Source: Candidatus Saccharimonadota bacterium (GTDB lineage: Bacteria > Patescibacteriota > Saccharimonadia > Saccharimonadales > Saccharimonadaceae). From it: 64,000 bases of DNA. The notes under the pieces are model-generated. The model saw only the letters and a list, made by a program, of their open reading frames with translations. It was not told the DNA's origin and ran no database searches. Positions 43,983 to 52,670 of the stretch are shown one piece after another. Location of the stretch: the NCBI GenBank assembly GCA_905373835.1, contig CAJPUN010000002.1, positions 128,192 to 192,191 on the forward strand, read 5' to 3'. The first letter of the stretch is position 1. Each line of letters opens with the position of its first letter. The translations under genes were made by a program, and so were the position numbers.

Positions 43983-46337
43983 ATGGATACGAATGGTGGG
44001 ATGACGATGCGCTACCGGCAAGCGGCCTATTATACTGTGCTAGCACAGCGTGCACTCTGGCGCACCCCGCCAGCTGGCCAGCTATTACAGCTAAGCGATA
44101 TAAAGCAAACTCTCTCGGATGAGCTCCGGGCAGCGCTTGCGGCGGACTTCGCGCTAAGCTTTAGCTTGGCTCAGATTGCGGAGTATGCTCAGTCGGATGG
44201 CGCAGCGCCGCTCATTATTACCGATCGCGAGCGATGGGCGGCAGCACGCGCTCATGCGCTCGTCTATGATATGGTGCAACCTAGCTGCGATATTGCTCGC
44301 TCACAAGCGGGGATTGATGCGCTCTGTACGTTAACACACGACCTGCAAACCTCATTGTCTAACGCAATACATCTCTGTGACGCTCGTCTTGGTGGTGCAC
44401 TCGCTCAGGCAAGCGGCAGGGCACTTGGCCAGCCAGAGCAAACAATCTACTGTTTGATCGATAGCGCAGTCGCCCAAGACGACGCCCCATGGCACCTGGC
44501 GAAGCTCCTTAGCCCTGCGACTGACGGCACGATTATCCCAATCATCCAGCTACGGCCCAATACGCTGCTTGCCACGCTTTCTACTTACGAGCTGCTTGCG
44601 CTCTTCATTGGCTATGGTTATGAACCACGAATCGTTGACTGCACCACAGCCGACCCGCGCCAGCCAGATGCAGACTACACTGCTGCACTCGCGTGGGCAA
44701 CTGAGCGCACTGCTGCTCTGCGCCAGCCAGCCCAACCGCGCCCGCACAAAGCCCGCCGACCACTATTGCTTGTGCGTATTCCAGAACAGCTTGAGACGTT
44801 ACTCGCTGAGCACGAAACACAAGAGGACTCGCTCGCTCCGGCCGAGCATGATAGTGGCGATGTGCGGCCATCAAGCATTGCCCGGGCACGGGCAGCGCTT
44901 GCTCACCGCAAAGCAGATGGTGCTGACTCGAGCCAGGCACACACGCAGGCGTGGCTTGCTCAGATACTTGCGTGGTGTGAGCCAGAGAATCTGTTTGATA
45001 CAGCAGGCAATCTCACGTTTGCCGAGACGAAGGCTCTGCCGCACACGGCTGCAGCTCATGCTGATAATGACTCCTCCTCACGCACCGCCCAGCTCACCGC
45101 TACGCAGCCCGCGCTGTCAGCCACGCGACTGCGCCGGCCGGCTATTGAGCCTTATGCGGTCGTTGCGACGCCACCTGGCACGCAGCGCAGCAATACACTC
45201 TCTCATGTTGGTTCGTACTTGTCTGATCTTTCCAAGGATGAAGCGCCAGATAGCTTCCGCCTTTTTATCAGTCCGTCGCTGCAGAGCGGTACACTCGCTC
45301 AGCGTTTTGCATCAAACCCGCGAGCCTGGCAGTGGGGCAGCCAGCCCAGCGTAGCGCCACACACGCCAGATGGCCATATGATGAGCTACCCAGCAGCAGG
45401 TGCGCTCCGTGGTATGCAGCTTGGCTATCTGGAGCAGGGGAGGCAAAGCGTCTTCGTTGGAGCGTCCCTGCATAAGGACATGAGCGCGGCAAGTCGCTCG
45501 TATACTGCAGCTCTATCGAGCCAGCCAAGCGGCGCATCGCTACCGAGCCTCAACACTATTCTCTCGCACCAGAGTGCCGAGCAGATAACCAATGCGCTTG
45601 ATCAGCGAGATGCCCCAGCAACGGTCTACTTCCCAGCCGATAGCAACTGCGCGGTGGTAGCACTCGATATGATGCTGTCGAGCACGCAGGTAATCAATGT
45701 ATTGCATGCCAGCGATACCACGCAGCCTACCTGGCTCACCACCAAGGCGGCTCGAGCTCAGATGCACGCAGGTCTTGCTACGTGGAACTTCGCCAGCCAC
45801 ACCAGCCCAGATATTGTACTTGCCGCGTGTGGCGACGTCGCTACTACAGAGGTACTGGCCGCTATTGAGCTCATCGCTCATTCTTGCCCGGCTGCCCGGG
45901 TGCGCTGCGTCAATATCTCGAGCCTCACGCCGCGTGGCTTTGGCACGCTTGCTCAGCCTGTCTCGCAGCGAACGCTCGCCCGTACCCTCACAACGACCAA
46001 GCCGGTGATTATCGCCTACCCGGGCGAAGAACGCTCTCTCGCGGCAACGCTCTTTGCCTATGGAGTCGATAGTCGGCAGTTTGATATTCATAGCTTCGGT
46101 CTGGCACCTTGCAGCGACACGCTCATGATGAGCCTCATTAGTCAGCAAGCTAGCCGCTATGATCTTGCTATTGCCGCCGCAACGTGCCTTAGCGCGACAG
46201 GCGTTATCTCCTCAGACGACGCTCAGCGCCTCGCGGGGCACTGCCAAGCAGCGATCGATCAGTGCCTCGTCCACGCACGCGAGCACCACACAGACCACCC
46301 GATGGTTACCACCTGGCAGTGGCAGCAAGGCAAATAG
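43983..46337 (+). CDS. Phosphoketolase homologue lacking catalytic residues
   Basis: 784-residue protein collinear with xylulose-5-P/fructose-6-P phosphoketolase. Matches include LLSPATDGTIIPIIQL (about 175-190), GYGYEP (210-215), WCEPENLFDTAGNL, DSFRLFISPSLQSGTL, and a C-terminal domain with PDIVLAACGDVATTEVLAA and the final DHPMVTTW. The thiamine-diphosphate motif GDGEAETG is replaced by IDSAVAQD (159-166), NGYKI by RPNTL (191-195), and the HNGFSHQDP loop is gone (LSHQSAEQIT). It therefore looks like a non-catalytic homologue retained at full length. Leaderless start after TATACT. Confidence 0.8.
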   Translation: MDTNGGMTMRYRQAAYYTVLAQRALWRTPPAGQLLQLSDIKQTLSDELRAALAADFALSFSLAQIAEYAQSDGAAPLIITDRERWAAARAHALVYDMVQPSCDIARSQAGIDALCTLTHDLQTSLSNAIHLCDARLGGALAQASGRALGQPEQTIYCLIDSAVAQDDAPWHLAKLLSPATDGTIIPIIQLRPNTLLATLSTYELLALFIGYGYEPRIVDCTTADPRQPDADYTAALAWATERTAALRQPAQPRPHKARRPLLLVRIPEQLETLLAEHETQEDSLAPAEHDSGDVRPSSIARARAALAHRKADGADSSQAHTQAWLAQILAWCEPENLFDTAGNLTFAETKALPHTAAAHADNDSSSRTAQLTATQPALSATRLRRPAIEPYAVVATPPGTQRSNTLSHVGSYLSDLSKDEAPDSFRLFISPSLQSGTLAQRFASNPRAWQWGSQPSVAPHTPDGHMMSYPAAGALRGMQLGYLEQGRQSVFVGASLHKDMSAASRSYTAALSSQPSGASLPSLNTILSHQSAEQITNALDQRDAPATVYFPADSNCAVVALDMMLSSTQVINVLHASDTTQPTWLTTKAARAQMHAGLATWNFASHTSPDIVLAACGDVATTEVLAAIELIAHSCPAARVRCVNISSLTPRGFGTLAQPVSQRTLARTLTTTKPVIIAYPGEERSLAATLFAYGVDSRQFDIHSFGLAPCSDTLMMSLISQQASRYDLAIAAATCLSATGVISSDDAQRLAGHCQAAIDQCLVHAREHHTDHPMVTTWQWQQGK

Positions 46338-46402
46338 AGAAACTCCACACAACACCCATCGACACCGCCATCACCTCGCGACAAATGGTATAATAGACTA
46401 CA

Positions 46403-47722
46403 ATGAGAAAACCAACATTCGCGACAATCCAACTCGAAAAGATCGTCGGTGGCGGGCAAGCCCTCGGCACACTTGCTGATGGGCGCAAAGCCTTCGTCTG
46501 GGGTGGGCTACCGGGTGAGACTGTTACTATCCGCATCACCAAGAAAAAATCTCACTTCGTCGAAGGAGTGGTGACTGAGGTGCTCGCTGCTTCGCTCGAG
46601 CGTATCACGCCGCGCGACCCCGAGAGTTACCTCAGCACCAGCCCATGGCAGATCATGCCACTGGCGAGCGAACAGCATTATAAGGCAGCGCTGATCGAGG
46701 AGGCCTTTGAGCTGCACGATATTGTCTTGCCAGAGCCAATTGACGTTTTTTGCGATGATGTACCCTATCGCTACCGTAATAAAGTTGAGCTGAGTTGGTA
46801 TAGCGACAGGGCAGAGGATGGCATCGAGACGCTCGACCTCGCGTTCTTTCGGCGGGGGAGCAAGGGCAAGATTGTCGTTGACGGGACGAGCTTAGCTCGG
46901 CCCGAGATCAACCAGCTTGCCCGGCAGGTGCGCGACCTGCTGCGCACCAAGCAAGTGACAGCGCGCCAGCTCAAGACACTCCTGATCCGCTGCGACCAAG
47001 CCGGCAACTGTGTGTGGCAGCTTTATACCAAAGACCACCTAGGCGATGTTATCAGCCCAGACGAAGCCACCGCTCTGTCAGCTCAGGGCGGCGAGATTAT
47101 CTACTCCGACCCCCGTTCGCCGGCTAGTCGGATCACCGAGCGCCTAGCATGCTTTGGCAATCCTGTCTTACAAGATACCATTCTTGGCGTGCCGTTTCGC
47201 TACGCCACTGAGGGGTTCTTCCAGGTTAATCTGCCGGTCTACGAGCAAGCCCTGCGCGATATGCAGCGATTTGTCCAGGTGCAGGATGGCACGTCCCGGC
47301 CCACGCTCGACCTCTATGCCGGGGTGGGGACGATTGGCCTAACGATCGGCAGTGATAACGTCACCCTAGTGGAGATCAACGCCGATGCAGTGCGCGAAAT
47401 GCAGCGCAACATCTGTCAGCTGGGCCGCACAGGCCAGGCGCAGGCCATTCTGGCGCCCAGCGAGCAAGCGCTGGAGTATATTACTCGTGATGCGCTCATT
47501 ATTCTCGATCCACCACGCGCTGGCCTTCATGCCGATGTTATTGCCAAACTCCTCGCCGCCCAGCCACAGCGCATCCTCTATCTCAGTTGCAACCCTGTCA
47601 CGCAAGCACGCGACGTGGCGCTTCTTGCCACGCACTATGGCATTGCCTACCACCGAGGCTACAACTTCTTCCCTCGCACGCCGCACAGTGAGCATTTGGT
47701 GGTGCTTGACCGGCTTACGTAG
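46403..47722 (+). CDS. 23S rRNA or tRNA (uracil-5-)-methyltransferase, RlmD/TrmA family
   Basis: 439-residue SAM-dependent RNA m5U methylase. An N-terminal TRAM/OB domain (residues 8-65, VGGGQALGTLADGRKAFVWGGLPGE) is followed by the methylase core: LDLYAGVGTIGL, LVEINADAV, ILDPPRAGL, and YLSCNP with catalytic Cys at about residue 396, then FFPRTPHSEHLVVLDR. The four-cysteine iron-sulfur cluster of RlmD is not visible. Target (U747, U1939 or tRNA U54) cannot be assigned. Leaderless: TGG-TATAAT (46389-46394) ends 8 bases before the ATG. Confidence 0.92.
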   Translation: MRKPTFATIQLEKIVGGGQALGTLADGRKAFVWGGLPGETVTIRITKKKSHFVEGVVTEVLAASLERITPRDPESYLSTSPWQIMPLASEQHYKAALIEEAFELHDIVLPEPIDVFCDDVPYRYRNKVELSWYSDRAEDGIETLDLAFFRRGSKGKIVVDGTSLARPEINQLARQVRDLLRTKQVTARQLKTLLIRCDQAGNCVWQLYTKDHLGDVISPDEATALSAQGGEIIYSDPRSPASRITERLACFGNPVLQDTILGVPFRYATEGFFQVNLPVYEQALRDMQRFVQVQDGTSRPTLDLYAGVGTIGLTIGSDNVTLVEINADAVREMQRNICQLGRTGQAQAILAPSEQALEYITRDALIILDPPRAGLHADVIAKLLAAQPQRILYLSCNPVTQARDVALLATHYGIAYHRGYNFFPRTPHSEHLVVLDRLT

Positions 47723-47742
47723 ATAAAATTTGTGCATACTTA

Positions 47743-47771
47743 TTGACACACTCGCCATATATTGATATATA
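47743..47771 (+). promoter_or_regulatory. Promoter of the gene at 47807, shared element with 59357
   Basis: TTGACA (47743-47748), 17-bp spacer, TATATA (47766-47771) within an AT-alternating stretch. About 29 of 36 bases match the promoter of the large RNA at 59357-59392, including CTC.CC and TATATTG.TATATATA. Confidence 0.7.
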
Positions 47772-47806
47772 TATTAGCTTTTGAGTTATCCTGCTCAGAA
47801 GCTTCC

Positions 47807-48226
47807 ATGACAAGCAGAGAGGTTGTGAGCAAAATGGCTCAGCTGATCCCTGTAGCAGTCTTCCGTGAATACCAGATGGATGAGGAGAACTATCTGAGGA
47901 GCCAGATGGCCTACCGAGCTAGGCGAATCGCAAGCTTCAAAGAGCGGGACATCCCGCATATCGTCGAGCGATTTACCAGCGAAGTAGAAGATCGCGATGT
48001 GCGAAATTGTGTGCTATGTCTCTACATTCTTGAAGATTTAAGTATCATCAAGGATAGTGACAGCTGCACACAGGCTTTATGCCACGCGCTACAGCAAGTC
48101 GACTCACGTGTCACCGATGTCTATATTGGCTCCAACCGAGCATACGGGACATCCTATGACGCAGACTTTCGGACATGCAACGTTTTTGTTGCCTTCGGAT
48201 CAGGAGAGGAGGAGTCTGCAGGCTAA
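47807..48226 (+). CDS. Hypothetical protein of unknown family
   Basis: 139-residue soluble helical protein. MTSREVVSKMAQLIPVAVFREYQMDEENYLRSQMAYRARRIASFKERDI starts the sequence; three cysteines cluster at RNCVLCLYI. No family is recognised. The start at 47807 is used since the TTG at 47762 lies inside the promoter. No strong Shine-Dalgarno. Its promoter is a near-copy of the one in front of the large structured RNA at 59 kb, so the two may be co-regulated. Confidence 0.5.
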   Translation: MTSREVVSKMAQLIPVAVFREYQMDEENYLRSQMAYRARRIASFKERDIPHIVERFTSEVEDRDVRNCVLCLYILEDLSIIKDSDSCTQALCHALQQVDSRVTDVYIGSNRAYGTSYDADFRTCNVFVAFGSGEEESAG

Positions 48227-48391
48227 CGAAGCCTCGCGGCGAACCTCTGACTCGCCTTGCTGCTTGTCATGTTCGCCCTGTAAGGGGCATTTGGTGTTTT
48301 TCTGTCGATAGTGAGCACACCTTTGAATTATCTCTTATTACGCAATTATTACCTCACATCGCGGGCCAAGAATAGGAGCGACAGTGTCGAA

Positions 48392-48421
48392 TTGGACGCC
48401 TGTATGTTAATAGGTTATAAT
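48392..48421 (+). promoter_or_regulatory. Promoter of the second Cys-rich anchored protein
   Basis: TTGGAC (48392-48397), 18-bp spacer, TATAAT (48416-48421), ending 7 bases before the ATG. Confidence 0.7.
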
Positions 48422-48428
48422 AAGTTTT

Positions 48429-48947
48429 ATGCGACACTCTACTCGAAGAAAGATTATTATCGTTGGGGTTCTCCTCATCACGTACAGTGCTGTTACGTAC
48501 GGCCTTCCCTATCTGCTTTTGGATGCGCCGTTCGCACGGGTTAATGCAACTGAGACGCTTAAACAGCGCTTTTCTCGCGAATATACGCAATCGCTTGATG
48601 TCAAATATAGCAAAGGGTCGCCTCAGCTCAGCCGCGAAAGCCCAAGTGGCACAGTGCTTGGCTACGTCACAGACACGAAGACACGCCAGAAGCTGCTCCA
48701 GGCTCAGCCTTTTATTGATTGCTCTGGTGGCTGCTCGTCGTGGCAGCCGTATAGTGAGTATGACAAAATATCACCACTGCTTAGTATCGAGCAAAATTTA
48801 TCACCCGACTCGCGCAACATTCTTCGCGCAGCAACAGGAGAGGGAGGTCAGTGTGTTGCTCGCTACCACCCAAAGTCGCACGGTGATATATTCTGCTTGT
48901 CGCCTTCGACAGGGGCGTTTGCGTATGGGTATGATGGTGCATCGTAG
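48429..48947 (+). CDS. Membrane-anchored Cys-rich protein, paralogue of the gene at 27902
   Basis: 172 residues. A membrane helix at about 8-30 anchors an outer domain. LGYVTDTKTRQKLLQAQPFIDCSGGCSSW and QCVARYHPKSHGDIFCLSPSTGAFAYGY match the 27902 protein in order and spacing, including the four cysteines, the QPF-DC..GCS-W box and the CVARY...FC-SPS-GAF box. The middle is divergent. Probably a secreted disulfide-bonded domain facing host or neighbours; function unknown. Leaderless ATG behind TTGGAC/TATAAT. Confidence 0.65.
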   Translation: MRHSTRRKIIIVGVLLITYSAVTYGLPYLLLDAPFARVNATETLKQRFSREYTQSLDVKYSKGSPQLSRESPSGTVLGYVTDTKTRQKLLQAQPFIDCSGGCSSWQPYSEYDKISPLLSIEQNLSPDSRNILRAATGEGGQCVARYHPKSHGDIFCLSPSTGAFAYGYDGAS

Positions 48948-49156
48948 GGACGTGACACCCTGATTTCTATCAACTCCCGCCTCACTCTCCACACCCACGT
49001 CATCGCCGTCGTCCATCTCAGCGTCAGCGAGAGCGTCTTGGGCACCGTCGACACTCTCGGCTACGACTGTCTGATCAGCCATATCCGACTCATCGCCAGA
49101 AAGAAAATCGGGGTCAAGTTCCCCGTTGTCTTCCTCGCTGGCTACATCCTCTCTGG

Positions 49157-49318
49157 CTATGGCTGTGGCGCGGGAGGAGTGTGTGAAGGCGCGCGTGCAT
49201 GTCGCTGCCGGTGCGTACCAGGCGCACAGTAGGTGATAGCTACGCCGGTCACGATACCGGCAACGTAGATCGCGCTGATGATGAGAATGAGGGCATACAT
49301 CCGGTTAGCTCGTTTCAT
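49157..49318 (-). CDS. Possible short membrane peptide, perhaps a broken gene
   Basis: 53-codon frame on the minus strand: MKRANRMYALILII then AIYVAGIVTGVAIT (one membrane helix) and a Pro/His-rich tail. No Shine-Dalgarno is obvious. In a shifted frame the downstream sequence reads as an acidic stretch (ASEEDNGELDPDFLSGDESD, about 49070-49140), so a frameshifted single-pass protein is possible. Weak evidence. Confidence 0.3.
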   Translation of the reverse strand: MKRANRMYALILIISAIYVAGIVTGVAITYCAPGTHRQRHARAPSHTPPAPQP

Positions 49319-49519
49319 GGTTTGGGCGGTTTGGTTAGCAGGGATTCATTATTTCTTGCCTGCTTTTAGATTTACCAAATAGTACTAAATCAACTACACC
49401 CATCTATTCTTTTAGTAGTCGATGATGCGTTACATTTAAGTAAATCAAATATGATACCGCAAGTTGTCATTATTTATTCAAGGAAACCAGTTTTCAACAA
49501 AAAAGCAACCGAAAGATGG
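49319..49519. other. AT-rich intergenic, left edge of the ABC island
   Basis: About 200 bases where base composition changes from GC-balanced to AT-rich. An inverted repeat CAACC/GGTTG (49506-49510 / 49518-49522) overlaps the -35 of the downstream promoter and is a plausible operator. No gene seen. Confidence 0.45.
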
Positions 49520-49548
49520 TTGAATTCTATACCTCTTCTGCCTATTAT
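49520..49548 (+). promoter_or_regulatory. Promoter of the HTH-ABC operon
   Basis: TTGAAT (49520-49525), 17-bp spacer, TATTAT (49543-49548). The inverted repeat CAACC...GGTTG overlaps the -35 and may bind the HTH protein encoded next. Confidence 0.6.
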
Positions 49549-49594
49549 TAATACATAACTTGATTTGCAATATTTTAATAATGATGAGGTATAT

Positions 49595-50566
49595 ATGAGA
49601 TTTTGCGATAACCTACAACACTTACGCACGACTCACAACATGACTCAGGAGCAACTGGCAATGCGTCTTGGTGTCAGCAGACAAGCTGTTTCTAAGTGGG
49701 AATCAGTACATGCCTACCCTGAAATGGATAAATTACTCATGATTTGTACCTTGTTTGATTGTCAACTTGACGATCTTGTGAGGGGAGATCTGACCCATCA
49801 CCACATTAATAAGACTATGCGCACTCCTCAAGGGGAGATATCACAGGATATTACAGACTATGATAAGGCCATGCGTGCTTACGCATTTAGATTATCAATA
49901 GGAATTTCAATTATGCTTTTTGGCACAGCTCTAACAATATTGCAGCTTATTCTTTCTGCGGCATTAAAAAATAAACTTCCAAACTATACTGCTGTGGTAT
50001 TGTGTGCTGGGACGATGGTGGGAACTGCCTTTATTTTATCAGCAGTATGTATCCGCAATAGATTCCAAAAAGCACACCCGTTTGTTGAAGATTTTTACAC
50101 TGCAAAGCAAAGAGACGAGGCAAGGGCAGCAATGTCTCACGCAGTTATTATCGGATTTATCTTGGTAGTTACTGGTGTACTGACTACTATTTTTCTTCAT
50201 CACGTTACGCTATTAGCATGGGCGGTGTTCTTGTCGCTTTTTGCTGTTTCTGTTTTTTATGTTTTGGACAGATATTGCCTGTGGCGACGAATGGACATAG
50301 AAAAATACAACCAAAAATCTTTTAGTTTAATGACAGAGCAAGAAATTAACGCACTTGATGACATTGAGTTACAGAAAGTTGCTCGCAAAGCAAAATATAA
50401 ACGCAATGTTTGTATGATTATTATGTGCCTGGCAACCGTTATTAGTTTATGCCTTTTATTTATTCCTCAATTTGGTGCCTATCGGTGGTTTTGGCTAGCT
50501 TGGGTAGTTGGTGGTATCTTATGCACAGCAACAAATTTATATATTGATATAAGGAGAGAAAAGTAA
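49595..50566 (+). CDS. HTH (Xre/Cro) regulator with membrane domain
   Basis: 323-residue protein. An N-terminal Cro/CI helix-turn-helix (residues 1-60; NLQHLRTTHNMTQEQLAMRLGVSRQAVSKWE) is fused to five or six membrane helices (about 92-115, 128-150, 180-205, 210-228, 270-290, 298-315). Such fusions typically regulate the adjacent ABC transporter. GATGAGG precedes the ATG. Its stop overlaps the ATPase start by one base. The gene is clearly more AT-rich than the surroundings, with codons such as AAA, TTT and ATT frequent. Confidence 0.85.
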   Translation: MRFCDNLQHLRTTHNMTQEQLAMRLGVSRQAVSKWESVHAYPEMDKLLMICTLFDCQLDDLVRGDLTHHHINKTMRTPQGEISQDITDYDKAMRAYAFRLSIGISIMLFGTALTILQLILSAALKNKLPNYTAVVLCAGTMVGTAFILSAVCIRNRFQKAHPFVEDFYTAKQRDEARAAMSHAVIIGFILVVTGVLTTIFLHHVTLLAWAVFLSLFAVSVFYVLDRYCLWRRMDIEKYNQKSFSLMTEQEINALDDIELQKVARKAKYKRNVCMIIMCLATVISLCLLFIPQFGAYRWFWLAWVVGGILCTATNLYIDIRREK

Positions 50567-51291
50567 TGGAAGCGATCATTGCACAGAATGTAACCAAGTC
50601 TTTCCGTAGCGGCCAGGGAAGCAAAACAAGAACAACAAAGGTACTAAAAGGAATCAGTATTACTATTAATCTAGGTGAAATGGTTAGTATTGTTGGGTCG
50701 AGTGGATCAGGTAAATCAACCTTACTGTACTGTCTTTCTGGTCTGGAGACTGCCGACAGTGGTTCTATCAAGATAATGGGTAAGCAACTCGTGCATACAG
50801 ACCGAAATTCACTTTTTAGAATCCGAAGAGACCACATAGGCTTTATCTTTCAATCCTACAATCTTATCCCTTCGCTCAATGTATTTGAAAATGTATCTCT
50901 CCCGGCACGCTTGGCAGGGCATACCATAAACACGCAGCAAATAAATAATGTCTTAGCAAGTATCGGGCTCGATGGTCGAGGAAAGGATCGCCCAACTGAT
51001 ATGTCTGGAGGAGAACAGCAGCGCGTAGCTATCGCAAGAGCACTGGCAGATAGCTCTGATATTATTTTTGCCGATGAACCTACTGGAGCACTTGATACAG
51101 AAAACGGAAGAGAAGTATTGAAGATGCTAAGGAGTATAGGTAACAACTCCAAGCGAGCCGTGGTAATGGTTACTCACAATCTAGAAGCTGCCGCCCTTGC
51201 CGATCGTGTTCTAGTATTAAAGGATGGTGTAATTATTCGAGAGCTCACTTCTTGTACAGCTGCTCAAATTTTGACAGTGATGGAGGGTTAA
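50566..51291 (+). CDS. ABC transporter ATPase (MacB/LolD/BceA type)
   Basis: 241 residues. Walker A GSSGSGKST (about residues 44-52), Q-loop IFQSYNLIPSLNVFENVSLP, signature MSGGEQQRVAIARAL, Walker B IIFADEPTGALD and the VTHN switch are intact. This subclass pairs with FtsX-type permeases and exports or removes antimicrobial peptides or lipoproteins. It sits between the HTH-membrane regulator and the permease, forming a three-gene operon that resembles peptide-resistance modules of Firmicutes or Actinobacteria. Confidence 0.93.
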   Translation: MEAIIAQNVTKSFRSGQGSKTRTTKVLKGISITINLGEMVSIVGSSGSGKSTLLYCLSGLETADSGSIKIMGKQLVHTDRNSLFRIRRDHIGFIFQSYNLIPSLNVFENVSLPARLAGHTINTQQINNVLASIGLDGRGKDRPTDMSGGEQQRVAIARALADSSDIIFADEPTGALDTENGREVLKMLRSIGNNSKRAVVMVTHNLEAAALADRVLVLKDGVIIRELTSCTAAQILTVMEG

Positions 51292-51292
51292 A

Positions 51293-52621
51293 ATGTTGAA
51301 ACTTATATTCTCTGATTTGAAAACCAATAAGGCAACATGGCTCGGTGCGTTTTTTGTCGCAATAGCTTGTGGATACATCGGAGGCTGGGTAATTTCCATT
51401 CTCGGGACTGCTCAATTCTATGTTGGTGCTGTGTATAAAAATATTAACCAAGCAGGAACAATACTATTTCTATTTTCTATTGTTGCAGGACTCGCTGTGA
51501 TCTCTGCAGTAGCTAAGCTTACAGTAGATGCACAAAGAAAATCTTACGCCCTATGGCAGTTAGTAAACGTTAGTCCCCGCAAGGTTATTGTGGTTGTTCT
51601 TGCTCAGCTGTCTGTTGTTGCCATTTTAGGGGCAATATGCGGGACATTATTATCAGGAATAAGCTTCTCCCCACTATTTCCTTTGGTATTTAGTGCAAGA
51701 AAGATATTCGAAGAGGTCATACCACGGGTTGATCTATCTTCAATGCCTATAGTTTGGTCAGGGGTTGCATGCGTTTTTTTGTCTGGAGGGCTCAAAGCAG
51801 CACGGGCCGCAGGTCGTGCCACTCCACTACAAGCCTTAACTTCCCAGCCATTAAAAAAGCTTGACATGACATGGATTCGGCTTTTGCTTTTTGCTGTTTT
51901 ATTGACTATCACGGTTTGGTTTTCATATTCCATTATCGTAGATGGCCCAAATAACGGGATGGATCGGTCAATTTACCTACCAATTTTGCTTGTTGGGACA
52001 CTTGTTCCTATTGCTCCTGTGCTTTTTTTACTTTTCATGAGGATATGGACGTTGCTTGTTCCGCAACGTTGTGTTGTGTGGTTTTTGGCAAGGCGTATGG
52101 CACTTTACAATTTTTCTCTTAGTACTTCCGTGCAAACCCCTATTATGGTTGGGTTTGGTATGGTAGCTGGTATTTTAACCATTATCAACACGATGAAGCA
52201 CTATGCTATGGATATCGGGATCACTAATTTTAATGGTCTTGATTTGACTTCAACTATTCTTGCTATGGGCGGGCCGATTCTCCTTTCTGCAGTAGGAGCT
52301 GCAGCGAGCATTGGTATGACTGCACGTTCTCGGATCAGTGATGTGAAATTACTTGCAATCAGTGGCGCGAGTCCACACACGTTAATCCTGGCTGCTATTT
52401 GTGAAACTTTTATTCATTCGGCAAATGCTACTTTTGTTGGTATTATCGCCGTTGCTGCTTCAAATTATATTGTATCCAAAGGGCTTATGATACCGCCTTT
52501 TGTGGATATAACGATCACCGATGGCTTGATAGTTTCCCTCCTCGGCTTTATTATGATTGCGATAACTGTCCTTACTCCTACATTGTTCGCTCTTTCGCGT
52601 AAGGATATCGTTCAGGCATAA
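51293..52621 (+). CDS. FtsX-like ABC transporter permease
   Basis: 442-residue permease. Two halves each contain an FtsX-like four-helix set, with GRATPLQALTSQPLKK (about 180-195) as the conserved cytoplasmic loop between them. One base separates it from the ATPase gene. The helix pattern and lack of a large periplasmic domain favour a BceB-like or bacteriocin-exporter role over lipoprotein release. AT-rich, the same as the two genes before it. Confidence 0.85.
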   Translation: MLKLIFSDLKTNKATWLGAFFVAIACGYIGGWVISILGTAQFYVGAVYKNINQAGTILFLFSIVAGLAVISAVAKLTVDAQRKSYALWQLVNVSPRKVIVVVLAQLSVVAILGAICGTLLSGISFSPLFPLVFSARKIFEEVIPRVDLSSMPIVWSGVACVFLSGGLKAARAAGRATPLQALTSQPLKKLDMTWIRLLLFAVLLTITVWFSYSIIVDGPNNGMDRSIYLPILLVGTLVPIAPVLFLLFMRIWTLLVPQRCVVWFLARRMALYNFSLSTSVQTPIMVGFGMVAGILTIINTMKHYAMDIGITNFNGLDLTSTILAMGGPILLSAVGAAASIGMTARSRISDVKLLAISGASPHTLILAAICETFIHSANATFVGIIAVAASNYIVSKGLMIPPFVDITITDGLIVSLLGFIMIAITVLTPTLFALSRKDIVQA

Positions 52622-52670
52622 TACATTATAATTGGCGCAAACCACGGAAAACAAATTGCTACGATCTGAC

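Noticed and set aside
48801..49082. 93-codon acidic frame on the minus strand
   Set aside because: Its second half is antisense to the Cys-rich protein gene at 48429 and there is no ribosome-binding site; kept only as a possible frameshifted continuation of the short frame at 49157.
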